Assembly: GCF_900185615.1 (NCBI RefSeq)
Contig: NZ_FYAK01000001.1
Coordinates: 591,701-655,700 of the forward strand
Direction of reading: 5' to 3'
From: Photobacterium malacitanum
Lineage (GTDB): Bacteria > Pseudomonadota > Gammaproteobacteria > Enterobacterales > Vibrionaceae
Length of the DNA stretch: 64,000 nucleotides
The translations under genes and the position numbers were made by a program. Below, piece by piece: positions 18,389 to 27,927 of the stretch (position 1 is its first letter; each line of letters opens with the position of its first letter). Below the pieces are notes generated by a model. It was not told where the DNA came from. It saw only the letters and a list, made by a program, of their open reading frames with translations, and searched no databases.

Positions 18389-19108
18389 ATGAAGGTAAAC
18401 TTTTTTGTCACTTGTCTTGGTGATACCGTAAAAGCAGAAGTTGCTAAAAAGACAGTGCAACTGCTTGAACAACTCAAGTGTGAAGTGATTTTTCCAGAAC
18501 GCCAAGGATGTTGTGGTCAACCCGCACTAAACAGTGGTTACATTGAAAAAAGCAAACCTGCTATGAAAAGCATGATCGAAGCATTTGAAATTAACGATTA
18601 TCCAATCGTGACTCCTGCTGGCTCATGTGCCGCTTCGATAAAGAAATATCCACATTATTTAGAAGATGAGCCTGAATGGGCTGCTCGCGCACAAAAAGTT
18701 GCGGACCGTTTATTTGAACTGACCCAATTTGTAGTACGTCAATTAGGGGTAGAAAATGTTGGTGCTCGTCTTGAAGGTAAAGGGGTTTATCACCCGTCAT
18801 GTAGCCTTATTCGTAAATTAGGCGTACGTGAAGAACCGCTTATTTTATTAAATAATGTTGAAGGACTAGAACTATTACCGATTGATAACCAAGAAACATG
18901 CTGTGGCTTTGGTGGTACTTTCTCAGTAAAAATGTCTGAAATTTCAGGGGAAATGGTAACAGAGAAAGTACAGCACATTAGTGCAGTCAAACCAGACTTC
19001 TTAATTGGTGCTGATATTAGCTGCCTACTCAATATTGGCGGTCGTATTAGCCGTGAAGGTCAACCAATTAAAGTAATGCACATTGTTGATGTGCTGATGA
19101 GTCGTTAA
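18389..19108 (+). CDS. lutA: L-lactate utilisation protein LutA (YkgE-like Fe-S oxidoreductase subunit)
   Basis: Subunit of the LutABC iron-sulphur L-lactate dehydrogenase that feeds electrons from lactate to the respiratory chain. Two cysteine-rich CCG domains are visible: CCGQPALNSGY (about 42-52) and CCGFGGTFSVK (about 171-181). 239 residues, the same as E. coli YkgE. TGGAG precedes the ATG; lutB follows after 12 nt. Confidence 0.93.
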   Translation: MKVNFFVTCLGDTVKAEVAKKTVQLLEQLKCEVIFPERQGCCGQPALNSGYIEKSKPAMKSMIEAFEINDYPIVTPAGSCAASIKKYPHYLEDEPEWAARAQKVADRLFELTQFVVRQLGVENVGARLEGKGVYHPSCSLIRKLGVREEPLILLNNVEGLELLPIDNQETCCGFGGTFSVKMSEISGEMVTEKVQHISAVKPDFLIGADISCLLNIGGRISREGQPIKVMHIVDVLMSR

Positions 19109-19120
19109 GAGGTCATTATT

Positions 19121-20536
19121 ATGTCAATGAAAACAAGCAACGTTAAATTTAAAGATCGTATTCATCTAAAAATGAAAGATGAGTCAATGCGTGCTGCCGT
19201 TGCCAACGCACAAGAGCGTATGTTTAAAAGTCGTGCTATTGCTGCTGAAAAACTCGGTAACTGGGAAGAATGGCGTGAAATGGGCATGGATATTCGTAAC
19301 CATGTACTTGAAAATCTTGATTACTACTTAATGCAGCTTAGTGAAAATGTAGAAAAAAATGGTGGTCATGTTTTCTTTGCCGCAACCGCTGAAGATGCAA
19401 CCAACTACATCGAAACAATTGTACAAAAAAAGAATGCTAAAAAAATCGTAAAATCTAAATCGATGGTGACTGAAGAAATCGGTATGAACCAGATGATTCA
19501 ACGCAATAATTGCGAAATCATCGAAACTGATTTAGGCGAATATATATTACAAGTCGATGATTGTGATGCGCCATCACACATTGTTGTACCTGCATTACAT
19601 AAAAACCGCACTCAAATTCGCGAAGTGTTCAAAGAAAAGCTTGGTTATGATGGCAACTCAGATCCTGAAGCTATGACCCGTTTTGTCCGTGAGCATATTC
19701 GCCATGATTTTCTTGAAGCCGAAATCGGCATAACAGGATGTAACTTTGCCATTGCAGAGTCTGGCACAGTAACGCTTGTTACTAACGAAGGTAACGCACG
19801 TCTCGCCACCAGCTTGCCAAAAAACCATATCGCTGTCATGGGTATGGAACGTATTGTTCCTACTTTTGCAGAATTTGATATTGTTGCAAGCCTATTATGC
19901 CGCAGTGCCGTTGGCCTACCATTAACTGGTTATGTCACCGCATTAACTGGTCCTCGTGAGGGTGACAATTGTGACGGTCCAGAAGAATTCCACCTTGTTA
20001 TTGTTGATAACGGCCGTTCAAAGATTCTAGGCTCAGAATTCCGTCCAATCTTACGTTGTATCCGTTGTGCAGCGTGTGTTAATACCTGCCCAGCATACCG
20101 CCATATTGGTGGTCAATCTTACGGTTCAATCTATTCAGGTCCAATTGGTGCGGTATTATCGCCTTTACTTGGTGGTTACAAAGACTTCAAAGACTTACCT
20201 AACGCTTGTAGTTTATGTCGCGCATGTCATGACGTCTGTCCAGTGAAAATTCCACTCTCTGATTTGTTGCTAAAACACCGCCAAATTATGGGTGAAGAAA
20301 AAATCACAGCGCCAGCTGAACGCGCTGCAATTACAGGCTTTAACTTTGTTAACTCTCACCCATTCATCTGGGATAAGACGGTGAAAATGGGGGCTATTGT
20401 GGCAGGAAAACTGATCAAAGATGGCAAATTACCGTTCAAAGTTGGTCTACTTAGCGCTTGGACACAAACTCGTGATTTACCAGAAACAGCAGGTCAATCA
20501 TTCCGTAGCTGGTTTAAAAACAGAAACAATAAATAA
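19121..20536 (+). CDS. lutB: L-lactate utilisation protein LutB (YkgF-like)
   Basis: Iron-sulphur subunit of LutABC. The N-terminal LUD domain contains the [17 protein letters not shown] segment, and two 4Fe-4S binding motifs follow, [12 protein letters not shown] (about 312-323) and [12 protein letters not shown] (about 362-373). 471 residues (YkgF 475). It has a GAGG ribosome-binding site and is spaced tightly between lutA and lutC. Confidence 0.93.
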   Translation: MSMKTSNVKFKDRIHLKMKDESMRAAVANAQERMFKSRAIAAEKLGNWEEWREMGMDIRNHVLENLDYYLMQLSENVEKNGGHVFFAATAEDATNYIETIVQKKNAKKIVKSKSMVTEEIGMNQMIQRNNCEIIETDLGEYILQVDDCDAPSHIVVPALHKNRTQIREVFKEKLGYDGNSDPEAMTRFVREHIRHDFLEAEIGITGCNFAIAESGTVTLVTNEGNARLATSLPKNHIAVMGMERIVPTFAEFDIVASLLCRSAVGLPLTGYVTALTGPREGDNCDGPEEFHLVIVDNGRSKILGSEFRPILRCIRCAACVNTCPAYRHIGGQSYGSIYSGPIGAVLSPLLGGYKDFKDLPNACSLCRACHDVCPVKIPLSDLLLKHRQIMGEEKITAPAERAAITGFNFVNSHPFIWDKTVKMGAIVAGKLIKDGKLPFKVGLLSAWTQTRDLPETAGQSFRSWFKNRNNK

Positions 20537-20547
20537 GGGACTTCCGC

Positions 20548-21291
20548 ATGTCAGAGCAACGCATTTTTAACCGCGATAGTTTCCTTAATAATATCGCGAA
20601 ACAACTTGGTCGTGAGCGTATTACAGCGCCTGTAGTACGCCAAAATTTAAAATATAACTGTCATAAAGAGGTTTTGGCGAATAAAAGTCCTGATGAGTTA
20701 AAAGCCATTTTAGTTGACTACACTGAAACAACATTAGCCTCCCAGGCTGTTGTTACAACGAAGGATAAGCTAACAGAAACGTTACGTAATGTATGTTTTC
20801 ACTATTGCACTGATGATAGCGAAGGCCTTAATCCTATCGGAGAAACCATCTTTACAGCGGATAATCGTCTATTAGATATAGTAAATCCGAAAGATTTAGC
20901 TGAAAAGCAACATGGTGTCTACATCTGGGATCATAGTGCTGGCTATGAGGCAAATATTGCAGTTGCGGAACGTGCTAAAGTCGGCGTAGTATTTGCGGAA
21001 CAAGCATTAGCTGAATCAGGTACGATGGTACTGTATAGTCAAGCTGCACAAGGTCGAGCGGTTAGTTTACTCCCTGAAGCGTCTGTATTTATCGTACCTA
21101 AAAGTAATATTGTTCCTCGCTTAACCCAAGCGACAGAAGTTTTACATCAAAAAGCACGTAATGGTGAACGTATACCGTCATGTGTAAACTTTATTTCAGG
21201 TCCTAGCTCGACTGCAGATATCGAGTTGATCAAGGTTGTTGGTGTGCATGGGCCCGTCTTTGCCACCTACATCATTATTGATGATATGTAG
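20548..21291 (+). CDS. lutC: L-lactate utilisation protein LutC (YkgG-like LUD domain)
   Basis: Third subunit of LutABC, made of a LUD domain (AERAKVGVVFAEQALAESGT...) without cysteine motifs; 247 residues versus 231 in E. coli YkgG. AAGGGA precedes the ATG. No lldD, dld or GntR-type lldR regulator is adjacent, so lactate oxidation from this locus depends on LutABC and the regulator is either the next LysR gene or encoded elsewhere. Confidence 0.92.
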   Translation: MSEQRIFNRDSFLNNIAKQLGRERITAPVVRQNLKYNCHKEVLANKSPDELKAILVDYTETTLASQAVVTTKDKLTETLRNVCFHYCTDDSEGLNPIGETIFTADNRLLDIVNPKDLAEKQHGVYIWDHSAGYEANIAVAERAKVGVVFAEQALAESGTMVLYSQAAQGRAVSLLPEASVFIVPKSNIVPRLTQATEVLHQKARNGERIPSCVNFISGPSSTADIELIKVVGVHGPVFATYIIIDDM

Positions 21292-21362
21292 TTTTACCTA
21301 TCACCAATAGTGATAATCAAACTAGCAGGATGCTAGTGGTTAAGCACTTAAACGGGAATACG

Positions 21363-21396
21363 AAAAAACGCAGTTATCGGACTGCGTTTTTTTTCG
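21363..21396 (+). terminator. intrinsic terminator of lldP-lutABC
   Basis: AAAAAACGCAGT (21363-21374), loop TATCGG and ACTGCGTTTTTTTT form a 12-bp stem plus T run. A second small hairpin, ACTAGCA/TGCTAGT (21321-21337), lies between the lutC stop and this terminator. Confidence 0.9.
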
Positions 21397-21435
21397 CGTA
21401 TAATTCGGCAATAAACCGACTCATGGAATATTAAT

Positions 21436-22338
21436 ATGCCTGCCATTGATGATCTCGTTCTTTTTACCCAAATTATTGAGCATGGATCGTTCAGTAAAGT
21501 TGCTGAACTCAATAACATCACCAAATCTGTTGTTAGTAAACGTATCAGCAAGCTTGAAACCAGTTTAGGATTACAGCTTATTTATCGTACCACACGTAAA
21601 CTAACACTGACCGAGCCTGGTGAAGTACTCTATCATCGAGCAAAAAGTATCAGTAATATTGCTCAAACTGCCTTTGATTCTGTCACTGGCTATAGTGAAG
21701 CACTCTCAGGCAAAATACGGATGTCAGTCCCAACTATTTCGGGTGAACTGGTACTAGCAAATGCTGTTTCTAGTTTTTGTCAAAAACATCCAGGCCTCAC
21801 GGTTGATATGTCACTTAATAATCACTTTGTTGATTTGGTTGCAGATAACTACGATCTGGTTATTCGTACAGGCTATCTTGAAGACTCGAGCCTCATTGCA
21901 CGACATATTTTTAACTCTCGCTGGGTTATCTGCGCCTCACCAGCCTACTTAGAACAACATGGAATACCTGAAACACCAAAGGCATTAAATAGTCACAATT
22001 GTTTAGGCTATAATCCTCAAAGCTCAGGCCCTTTTGAATGGCAATTTATTCGCCAGAATAAGATCTATACTCATAAAGTCAGTGGTAACTTCTCATCAGA
22101 TAATGCAGCAGCATTAAAGAAGGCGACTCTCGCCGGTAATGGCATTGCATATTTACCGACTTGTTTAGTCTATGACGAATTACAACAAGGAAAATTGATC
22201 GAAGTATTAGCCGCCCATGCTGGAAAAGTCGTTGGCATTTATGCCGTTTACCCTTACACTCGAAAACCTGCTAAACGCATTCAAGCCCTCATTGAACATA
22301 TTCGAGAGAGCTATATGGAAATTAAAGAACAATTTTAG
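21436..22338 (+). CDS. LysR-family transcriptional regulator
   Basis: The N-terminal winged helix (ELNNITKSVVSKRISKLETSLG, about 24-45) and the LysR substrate domain fill 300 residues, the usual length. It sits directly after the lutABC terminator in the same direction and could control lactate genes or an unlinked target; nothing in the sequence decides this. Its TAG stop overlaps the TAA stop of the convergent mlc gene (22335-22338), so there is no terminator between them. Confidence 0.9.
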   Translation: MPAIDDLVLFTQIIEHGSFSKVAELNNITKSVVSKRISKLETSLGLQLIYRTTRKLTLTEPGEVLYHRAKSISNIAQTAFDSVTGYSEALSGKIRMSVPTISGELVLANAVSSFCQKHPGLTVDMSLNNHFVDLVADNYDLVIRTGYLEDSSLIARHIFNSRWVICASPAYLEQHGIPETPKALNSHNCLGYNPQSSGPFEWQFIRQNKIYTHKVSGNFSSDNAAALKKATLAGNGIAYLPTCLVYDELQQGKLIEVLAAHAGKVVGIYAVYPYTRKPAKRIQALIEHIRESYMEIKEQF

Positions 22339-23549
22339 CCATCGATCAATTTCATTAATAAATGACCGTCATACAACGCTTGTTTAACTAGAGCGGCCCC
22401 AGGCATGGTTGCTTGAGTATAAAAACAACTTTCTTTAAGCTCTAAATCGCGATTATAAATCGGCAATGTTTGACCAATAATGCATTCCATTATTGCAGGA
22501 TATAAAACCGATTTAGCGCGATTTAACTCGCCGCCAATGAGGATCCGTTGCGGATTAAACAGATTTACCATAATCGCTATTGCTTGCCCGAGGTGATGGC
22601 CAAGATCAATGATAATTTGACGAGCAAGGGCGTCACCAGCGACTGCAGCATCACAGATAGCTTCAATGGTTAATGTCGATGCGACCAATGTTGATGCATG
22701 CCCTTCTTGTAAACGAAGCGCTGTCTGTTCTAAGACTGCCGTTAAACTAGCGACAGTTTCTAAACAGCCATGATTACCACAAAAACAGCGTTTACCATAA
22801 GGTTTAATCTGAATATGGCCTAATTCGCCAATGTTACCAGTTCGACCTTGAAGTACCGTATCATCCAAAATAATTCCTGCGCCAACACCATGATGGACAG
22901 ACACTAAAATAGAATTTGAAACCCCTCGCGAATTACCAAACAATTTTTCAGCCAACGCCCACGACCGAGTGTCATTACCCACAAATACAGGTAACCCCGT
23001 TTCCTGATGAATAATGTCACTTAACGGTAGATTTTTTATGGTGTAATGCGGCATTTGTAATACGATGCCTTCATCAGCATTGACAAGACCAGGTAATGAA
23101 ACTGCAATGGCTGATATACGATCAAGTGCACTAACGTGATTGGCAAAAAATACGTTAATTTCAGTTAATAATTTAGACACTACATCATCTTGCTGCAATT
23201 GCTTAATGTCTTGTCGTTCCTCAACCAAAACATCACCACTGAGTGAGTGTAATGCGATGGTCAAATAACCTCTACCTAATCGAATCGATAAAAATTGCCA
23301 GCCTTCATTGGCAGGTACAAGTCCAATTGCAGGGCGGCCACGACTCGTCGATTCTTGATATTGTGTTTCTTTTATTAAATGCGCTTCGATTAATTCACGG
23401 GTTATTTTGGTAATACTCGCAGGAGCAAGCTGACTACGCTTAGATAATTCAATCCGTGAAATAGGTCCGTACAGATCAATAAGTTTATATACGCTCCCGG
23501 CATTATTTCTTTTAATATGATCAATATGACCTGGCTGAGCGACGTACAT
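22335..23549 (-). CDS. mlc: ROK-family transcriptional repressor Mlc
   Basis: Global repressor of PTS sugar genes, inactivated by binding dephosphorylated EIIBC-glucose at the membrane. It opens QPGHIDHIKRNNAGSVYKLI, nearly the Mlc sequence, with an N-terminal helix-turn-helix (SQLAPASITKITRELIEAHL), a ROK domain and the zinc site CFCGNHGCLE (about 264-273). 404 residues versus 406 in E. coli. AGGAG precedes the ATG. NagC is the nearest paralogue, but the N terminus favours Mlc. Confidence 0.92.
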   Translation of the reverse strand: MYVAQPGHIDHIKRNNAGSVYKLIDLYGPISRIELSKRSQLAPASITKITRELIEAHLIKETQYQESTSRGRPAIGLVPANEGWQFLSIRLGRGYLTIALHSLSGDVLVEERQDIKQLQQDDVVSKLLTEINVFFANHVSALDRISAIAVSLPGLVNADEGIVLQMPHYTIKNLPLSDIIHQETGLPVFVGNDTRSWALAEKLFGNSRGVSNSILVSVHHGVGAGIILDDTVLQGRTGNIGELGHIQIKPYGKRCFCGNHGCLETVASLTAVLEQTALRLQEGHASTLVASTLTIEAICDAAVAGDALARQIIIDLGHHLGQAIAIMVNLFNPQRILIGGELNRAKSVLYPAIMECIIGQTLPIYNRDLELKESCFYTQATMPGAALVKQALYDGHLLMKLIDG

Positions 23550-23643
23550 GTCGATACTCCTAGGGGAAAAACAGCGCTAAATATCATTCAGTTTCTAATT
23601 TTTTTACTTTGCGAACTAATTGTGAAGTCTCTTGTTCTCAGGA

Positions 23644-23720
23644 CGTGACAGACGTCACGAGGAATCCCTAAAGACTTCCGCTTTAGGTTCTGACATAATG
23701 ATAAATCGACATTTCGTCGA
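23644..23720. other. three tandem hairpins upstream of queE (possible structured leader)
   Basis: Perfect stems CGTGAC/GTCACG (23644-23659), CCTAAAG/CTTTAGG (23667-23687) and TCGAC/GTCGA (23706-23720) follow one another in the mlc-queE divergent spacer. TCAG (23637-23640) could pair with CTGA (23690-23693), giving a three-way junction around the first two. No known riboswitch consensus was recognised. Confidence 0.45.
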
Positions 23721-23829
23721 GTATAAATTCAACTAGCAAATTTAATCTCTTGCGTACTTTTACTCAGCGTATTTACTATGGTTCTCATTAGTAATGGTAA
23801 AAGTAGCACTAGAGAATATGAGGTTCCAC

Positions 23830-24498
23830 GTGTACAAAATTAATGAAGTCTTTGAAACCATTCAAGGTGAAGGTGTATTCACCGGCGTGCCTGCTATTTT
23901 TGTTCGCTTACAAGTCTGTCCTGTTGGCTGCTCATGGTGTGATACCAAACAAACATGGACAGCTGAGCCAGAAGATTTAGTCAACGTTGAGCGCATTATG
24001 GTAAAAACAGAAGACTCACCACTTTGGACACAGCTTGATGCTGACGGTGTTGTAAGTTTATTAATAGCTCAAGGTTATACGGCTAAGCACGTTGTTATCA
24101 CCGGTGGCGAGCCTTGTATTTATGATTTACGTCCATTGACTGCTGCATTAGAAACCGCAGGCTTTAATTGCCAAATAGAAACCAGTGGGACTTCCGCTAT
24201 TTTAACCACAGATAATACCTGGGTTACGGTATCACCAAAAATCAATATGAAAGCGAAATTACCGGTCTTAACCTCTGCACTAGCCCGTGCTAACGAAGTT
24301 AAACATCCGGTTGGTACACAAAAAGATATTGATCAATTAGACGCTCTTTTGGCAACGGCAACATTACGTAATGATGTCACTATTGCTTTACAACCTATCA
24401 GTCAAAAGCCTCGCGCGACTGAGTTATGTATTTCAACCTGTATCGCACGTAATTGGCGTTTATCAATTCAAACCCATAAATATTTAGCGATTGCTTAA
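23830..24498 (+). CDS. queE: 7-carboxy-7-deazaguanine synthase
   Basis: Radical-SAM enzyme forming 7-carboxy-7-deazaguanine for queuosine in tRNA. The cluster motif CPVGCSWC follows ETIQGEGVFTGVPAIFVRLQ, and HVVITGGEPCI and the C-terminal NWRLSIQTHKYL match E. coli QueE. The longest frame starts at 23794, but the GTG at 23830 behind GAGG (6-nt spacing) aligns with the E. coli start and gives 222 residues versus 223. queC is not adjacent. It is divergent from mlc. Confidence 0.93.
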   Translation: MYKINEVFETIQGEGVFTGVPAIFVRLQVCPVGCSWCDTKQTWTAEPEDLVNVERIMVKTEDSPLWTQLDADGVVSLLIAQGYTAKHVVITGGEPCIYDLRPLTAALETAGFNCQIETSGTSAILTTDNTWVTVSPKINMKAKLPVLTSALARANEVKHPVGTQKDIDQLDALLATATLRNDVTIALQPISQKPRATELCISTCIARNWRLSIQTHKYLAIA

Positions 24499-24502
24499 CT
24501 AC

Positions 24503-24558
24503 AGCCTTTAAAGTTATCACACTATAATTTCAACAAATAATAGTGCAATGATAAGGCT
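24503..24558. other. long imperfect hairpin downstream of queE
   Basis: AGCC/GGCT, TTATCA/TGATAA and CACTAT/ATAGTG pair in register (24503-24525 with 24540-24558), 16 bp with a 7-nt bulge left and a 3-nt bulge right and a 14-nt loop. Only a weak T-rich tail follows. It may end queE mRNA or belong to the asnS leader. Confidence 0.45.
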
Positions 24559-24761
24559 CTGTTTGATTATTATTGCCAAAGTGATCATTTCTTAACCAAC
24601 CTTATGTATAAATTATCACTTTCCCACATCAATTTATCAATCTGGTGAGATCAATGCTTGATGCTTGACGTAAGAAAGGTAATATTACTAACACAACGAT
24701 ATCTTTAAGCACGTCATACTTTAATTCCAAAGTGAGTGCCTAAACGGAGAATAACTTAAAC

Positions 24762-26162
24762 ATGACTTACGCGCCTGTAACAGACGTACTAAGCGGTAAG
24801 CTAGCAATTGACAGTGAAATTACTGTTCGTGGCTGGATCCGTTCACGTCGTGATTCCAAAGCTGGAATTTCTTTCCTTGCCATTTATGACGGCTCTTGTT
24901 TCGACCCGATTCAGGCCGTGGTCTCTAATGAGTTAAATAATTACCAGGAAGAAGTACTTAAATTAACAACGGGTTGCTCTGTTGAAGTCACTGGTACTAT
25001 TGTTGCCTCTCCTGCTAAAGGTCAAGATTTTGAGCTAGTAGCAACCGCAGTTAAAGTTGTCGGTTGGGTTGAAGATGCTAACACTTACCCAATGGCGAAA
25101 ACACGTCACTCAATTGAATATTTACGTGAAGTTGCCCACCTACGTCCACGTACAAACGTGATTGGCGCAGTGGCACGTGTTCGTAACTGTCTATCTCAAG
25201 CAATCCACCGCTTTTATCACGAGCAAGGTTTCTTCTGGACATCATCACCACTTATCACATCGTCTGATTGTGAAGGTGCCGGTGAAATGTTCCGTGTATC
25301 AACACTTGATCTAAACAACCTTCCTTTAGACGATAAAGGCAGTGTTGATTACGATAAAGACTTCTTTGGTAAGGAAACATTTTTAACCGTTTCTGGCCAA
25401 TTAAATGCTGAAGCTTATGCATGTGCATTAAGCAAAGTTTACACGTTCGGTCCAACATTCCGTGCTGAAAACTCAAACACTAGCCGCCACCTAGCTGAAT
25501 TCTGGATGGTTGAGCCTGAAGTTGCTTTTGCTGATCTAAACGATGTAGCAAAACTTGCTGAAGACATGTTGAAGTATGTTTTTGCCGCTGTTCTTGAAGA
25601 GCGTCGTGATGATCTTGAGTTCTTTGCTTCTCGCATTGATAAAGACGCTATCACTCGCCTTGAGCATTTTGTTAACGCTGATTTCGCACAAGTGGATTAC
25701 ACTGATGCAATCCAAATTCTACTAGATTCTGGTAAGAAATTTGAGTTTGATGTTGAGTGGGGCATTGATATGTCTTCTGAGCACGAGCGTTACCTTGCTG
25801 AAGAACACTTCAAAGCACCTGTTATCGTTAAGAACTACCCGAAAGACATTAAAGCTTTCTACATGCGCTTAAATGATGATGGTAAAACAGTAGCAGCAAT
25901 GGATGTTCTTGCTCCAGGTATTGGTGAGATCATCGGTGGTGCACAACGTGAAGAGCGTTTAGACATTCTTGATGCACGTATGGTTGCTATGGGTATCGAC
26001 CCTGAGCACATGGGTTGGTACCGCGATTTACGTCGTTACGGTACAGTGCCTCATGCAGGCTTCGGTCTTGGTTTTGAGCGTCTAGTTTCTTACGTAACAG
26101 GCATGGGTAACGTACGTGACGTGATTCCATTCCCACGTACTCCACGTTCAGCAAACTTCTAA
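24762..26162 (+). CDS. asnS: asparaginyl-tRNA synthetase
   Basis: Class II aminoacyl-tRNA synthetase that charges tRNA-Asn. The N-terminal OB-fold anticodon domain ([18 protein letters not shown]), motif 2 region ([18 protein letters not shown]) and motif 3 ([15 protein letters not shown]) are complete; 466 residues, identical to E. coli. A GGAG lies 12 nt upstream of ATG. Codon usage is visibly more biased than its neighbours, as expected for a highly expressed gene. Confidence 0.98.
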   Translation: MTYAPVTDVLSGKLAIDSEITVRGWIRSRRDSKAGISFLAIYDGSCFDPIQAVVSNELNNYQEEVLKLTTGCSVEVTGTIVASPAKGQDFELVATAVKVVGWVEDANTYPMAKTRHSIEYLREVAHLRPRTNVIGAVARVRNCLSQAIHRFYHEQGFFWTSSPLITSSDCEGAGEMFRVSTLDLNNLPLDDKGSVDYDKDFFGKETFLTVSGQLNAEAYACALSKVYTFGPTFRAENSNTSRHLAEFWMVEPEVAFADLNDVAKLAEDMLKYVFAAVLEERRDDLEFFASRIDKDAITRLEHFVNADFAQVDYTDAIQILLDSGKKFEFDVEWGIDMSSEHERYLAEEHFKAPVIVKNYPKDIKAFYMRLNDDGKTVAAMDVLAPGIGEIIGGAQREERLDILDARMVAMGIDPEHMGWYRDLRRYGTVPHAGFGLGFERLVSYVTGMGNVRDVIPFPRTPRSANF

Positions 26163-26185
26163 TTTTCGTAGTAAGTTCGCAGTTC

Positions 26186-26213
26186 AAAAAGCCACTTTTA
26201 AGTGGCTTTTTTT
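26186..26213 (+). terminator. intrinsic terminator of asnS
   Basis: AAAAAGCCACTT / AAGTGGCTTTTTTT forms a 12-bp stem with a TT loop and T run, 24 nt after the asnS stop. Confidence 0.9.
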
Positions 26214-26436
26214 ATACTTAATTAAAATTGCCAATAAAGCACTCTACTACTCAAAACACAATGGCAGAAATCAGTACACTATTGTCTAATAAATAGTTTA
26301 ATAATCATTCTGTTACAATTTTTATTATACACAAAGTGCCGTTTGATACCCACAAGGCATCTTTATACTAAAAACAAAAAATATTAATGGATATGACAAG
26401 TATTTTTCATTTTAACGTGCTGTATGAATCTATAAA

Positions 26437-27759
26437 ATGCAACCATCGATATTTTCAACCTCATGGATAGTAATGATTATAAATATAAAAGCTTTTTTCA
26501 AGAAAACGCTACGTCACTTTAAGCTTTTTAGTTTCTTTTTTATAATCTGTTCTAGCCTTTATTTTATTTATAACATTTATAATATTAATAAATTACATGG
26601 CCAATATCTCACAACTTTAAATAATATCTATTCTGCTGCTCGTCGCTTTGGTTCTTTTTATAATAATACCGGTACAGAAGATTTAAAAGAAGGCCAATAC
26701 TTATTTAACGGCGTTTCTGTAGTTGTCAACACGTCAACACAAGCAAAAATATTATCAACAGGCATAAACAAGCTACGTTTACAAATAGATAAATTATCTG
26801 AAAACCATATTTGGACAGTAGCTGTTTTTGAAACATCTGCTAAATATTCACATTTTGATCCACTTCGAGCTATATATTTAAAACTCTATGATCATGTGGT
26901 ACTTAACACTATTGTTAAAAATGAAGGTCTTATAGATACCTATCAATCTTTTTATGGCTGTAATATAAAGCTAACGGATATATACACTGAACAAGGTACA
27001 GATGAAATTCTTCGCACTGTTTATTTTCCTATATATAATAATAAAAAACTAGACGCTTTATTAGCTATTGATATTAATAATTCAATATTCAAGAACACAT
27101 TAGATAATTATAATCGTAATAAAATGACAATTATTAATATGAACAATAATAACTTTTATCAAACCCAAGAATTATTACCATGCTCTGAAGTTGATCCTAT
27201 TCATTTAGGCATTAATTTTTATACCCTGCTAAAATTCACCTTTTTACCATCTATATTATTAATGTTTTTATATCTTTCTCTAACAAAACTTATTACAAAT
27301 AAAAACTTTATTTTACGTTATGACCAAATGACTCACTTTTATCGTCGTGATTTTTATGAAACAAAACTACTTAATCAGTCTGATTTTAATTTATTAATCA
27401 TCGATATTGACCACTTCAAGAAAGTGAATGATACCTATGGTCATGAGGTTGGTGATGAAGTTATTCGTGCTGTAACTAAACGAATTAATAATTGTATTCG
27501 TAGTAATGATATTGCAATTCGTTGGGGAGGAGAAGAATTTATGCTTTCATTCCCAAAAATGAATAGCGAGCAACTGACTAGAAAAGCCCAACAAATATGT
27601 GACTCAATTGCGTTATACCCTATCTCCGATATTGATATTAGTGTATCTATTGGTGGTGTTAGCGCAAAAAACATCCATTTTAATGATGCTTATAAAGCAG
27701 CTGATCAGGCCCTCTATCATTCAAAAAATAATGGCCGTAATCAAGTTACCATCGTTTAA
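26437..27759 (+). CDS. membrane diguanylate cyclase (GGDEF) with uncharacterised periplasmic sensor
   Basis: Predicted c-di-GMP synthase. A helix at about 28-50 and another at about 263-287 enclose a periplasmic region of about 210 residues whose fold I cannot name (possibly Cache-like). The C-terminal GGDEF domain has active-site GGEEF at 364-368 and an RxxD inhibitory site RSND at 355-358, so it is probably active. The start may be the internal ATG at 26473, behind GGAT. It lies between asnS and aspC, where E. coli has ompF. Confidence 0.9.
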   Translation: MQPSIFSTSWIVMIINIKAFFKKTLRHFKLFSFFFIICSSLYFIYNIYNINKLHGQYLTTLNNIYSAARRFGSFYNNTGTEDLKEGQYLFNGVSVVVNTSTQAKILSTGINKLRLQIDKLSENHIWTVAVFETSAKYSHFDPLRAIYLKLYDHVVLNTIVKNEGLIDTYQSFYGCNIKLTDIYTEQGTDEILRTVYFPIYNNKKLDALLAIDINNSIFKNTLDNYNRNKMTIINMNNNNFYQTQELLPCSEVDPIHLGINFYTLLKFTFLPSILLMFLYLSLTKLITNKNFILRYDQMTHFYRRDFYETKLLNQSDFNLLIIDIDHFKKVNDTYGHEVGDEVIRAVTKRINNCIRSNDIAIRWGGEEFMLSFPKMNSEQLTRKAQQICDSIALYPISDIDISVSIGGVSAKNIHFNDAYKAADQALYHSKNNGRNQVTIV

Positions 27760-27927
27760 ATTTGGTATTCATGCAGCAACATAGCAATACCATCACTTAT
27801 GGTGAACGTAAAAATGTACAGAAAATATAAATATATATTCACAATTTTGTTGCATCCTCTTGTCAAGGTTCTATCACTAAGGGTATAAATAGAGACATAA
27901 CTATTTACTTACCCATGGATGAAAAAT

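Noticed and set aside
23641-23720. preQ1 or c-di-GMP riboswitch upstream of queE
   Set aside because: The known conserved cores of these classes were not recognisable; reported only as an unassigned structured element.
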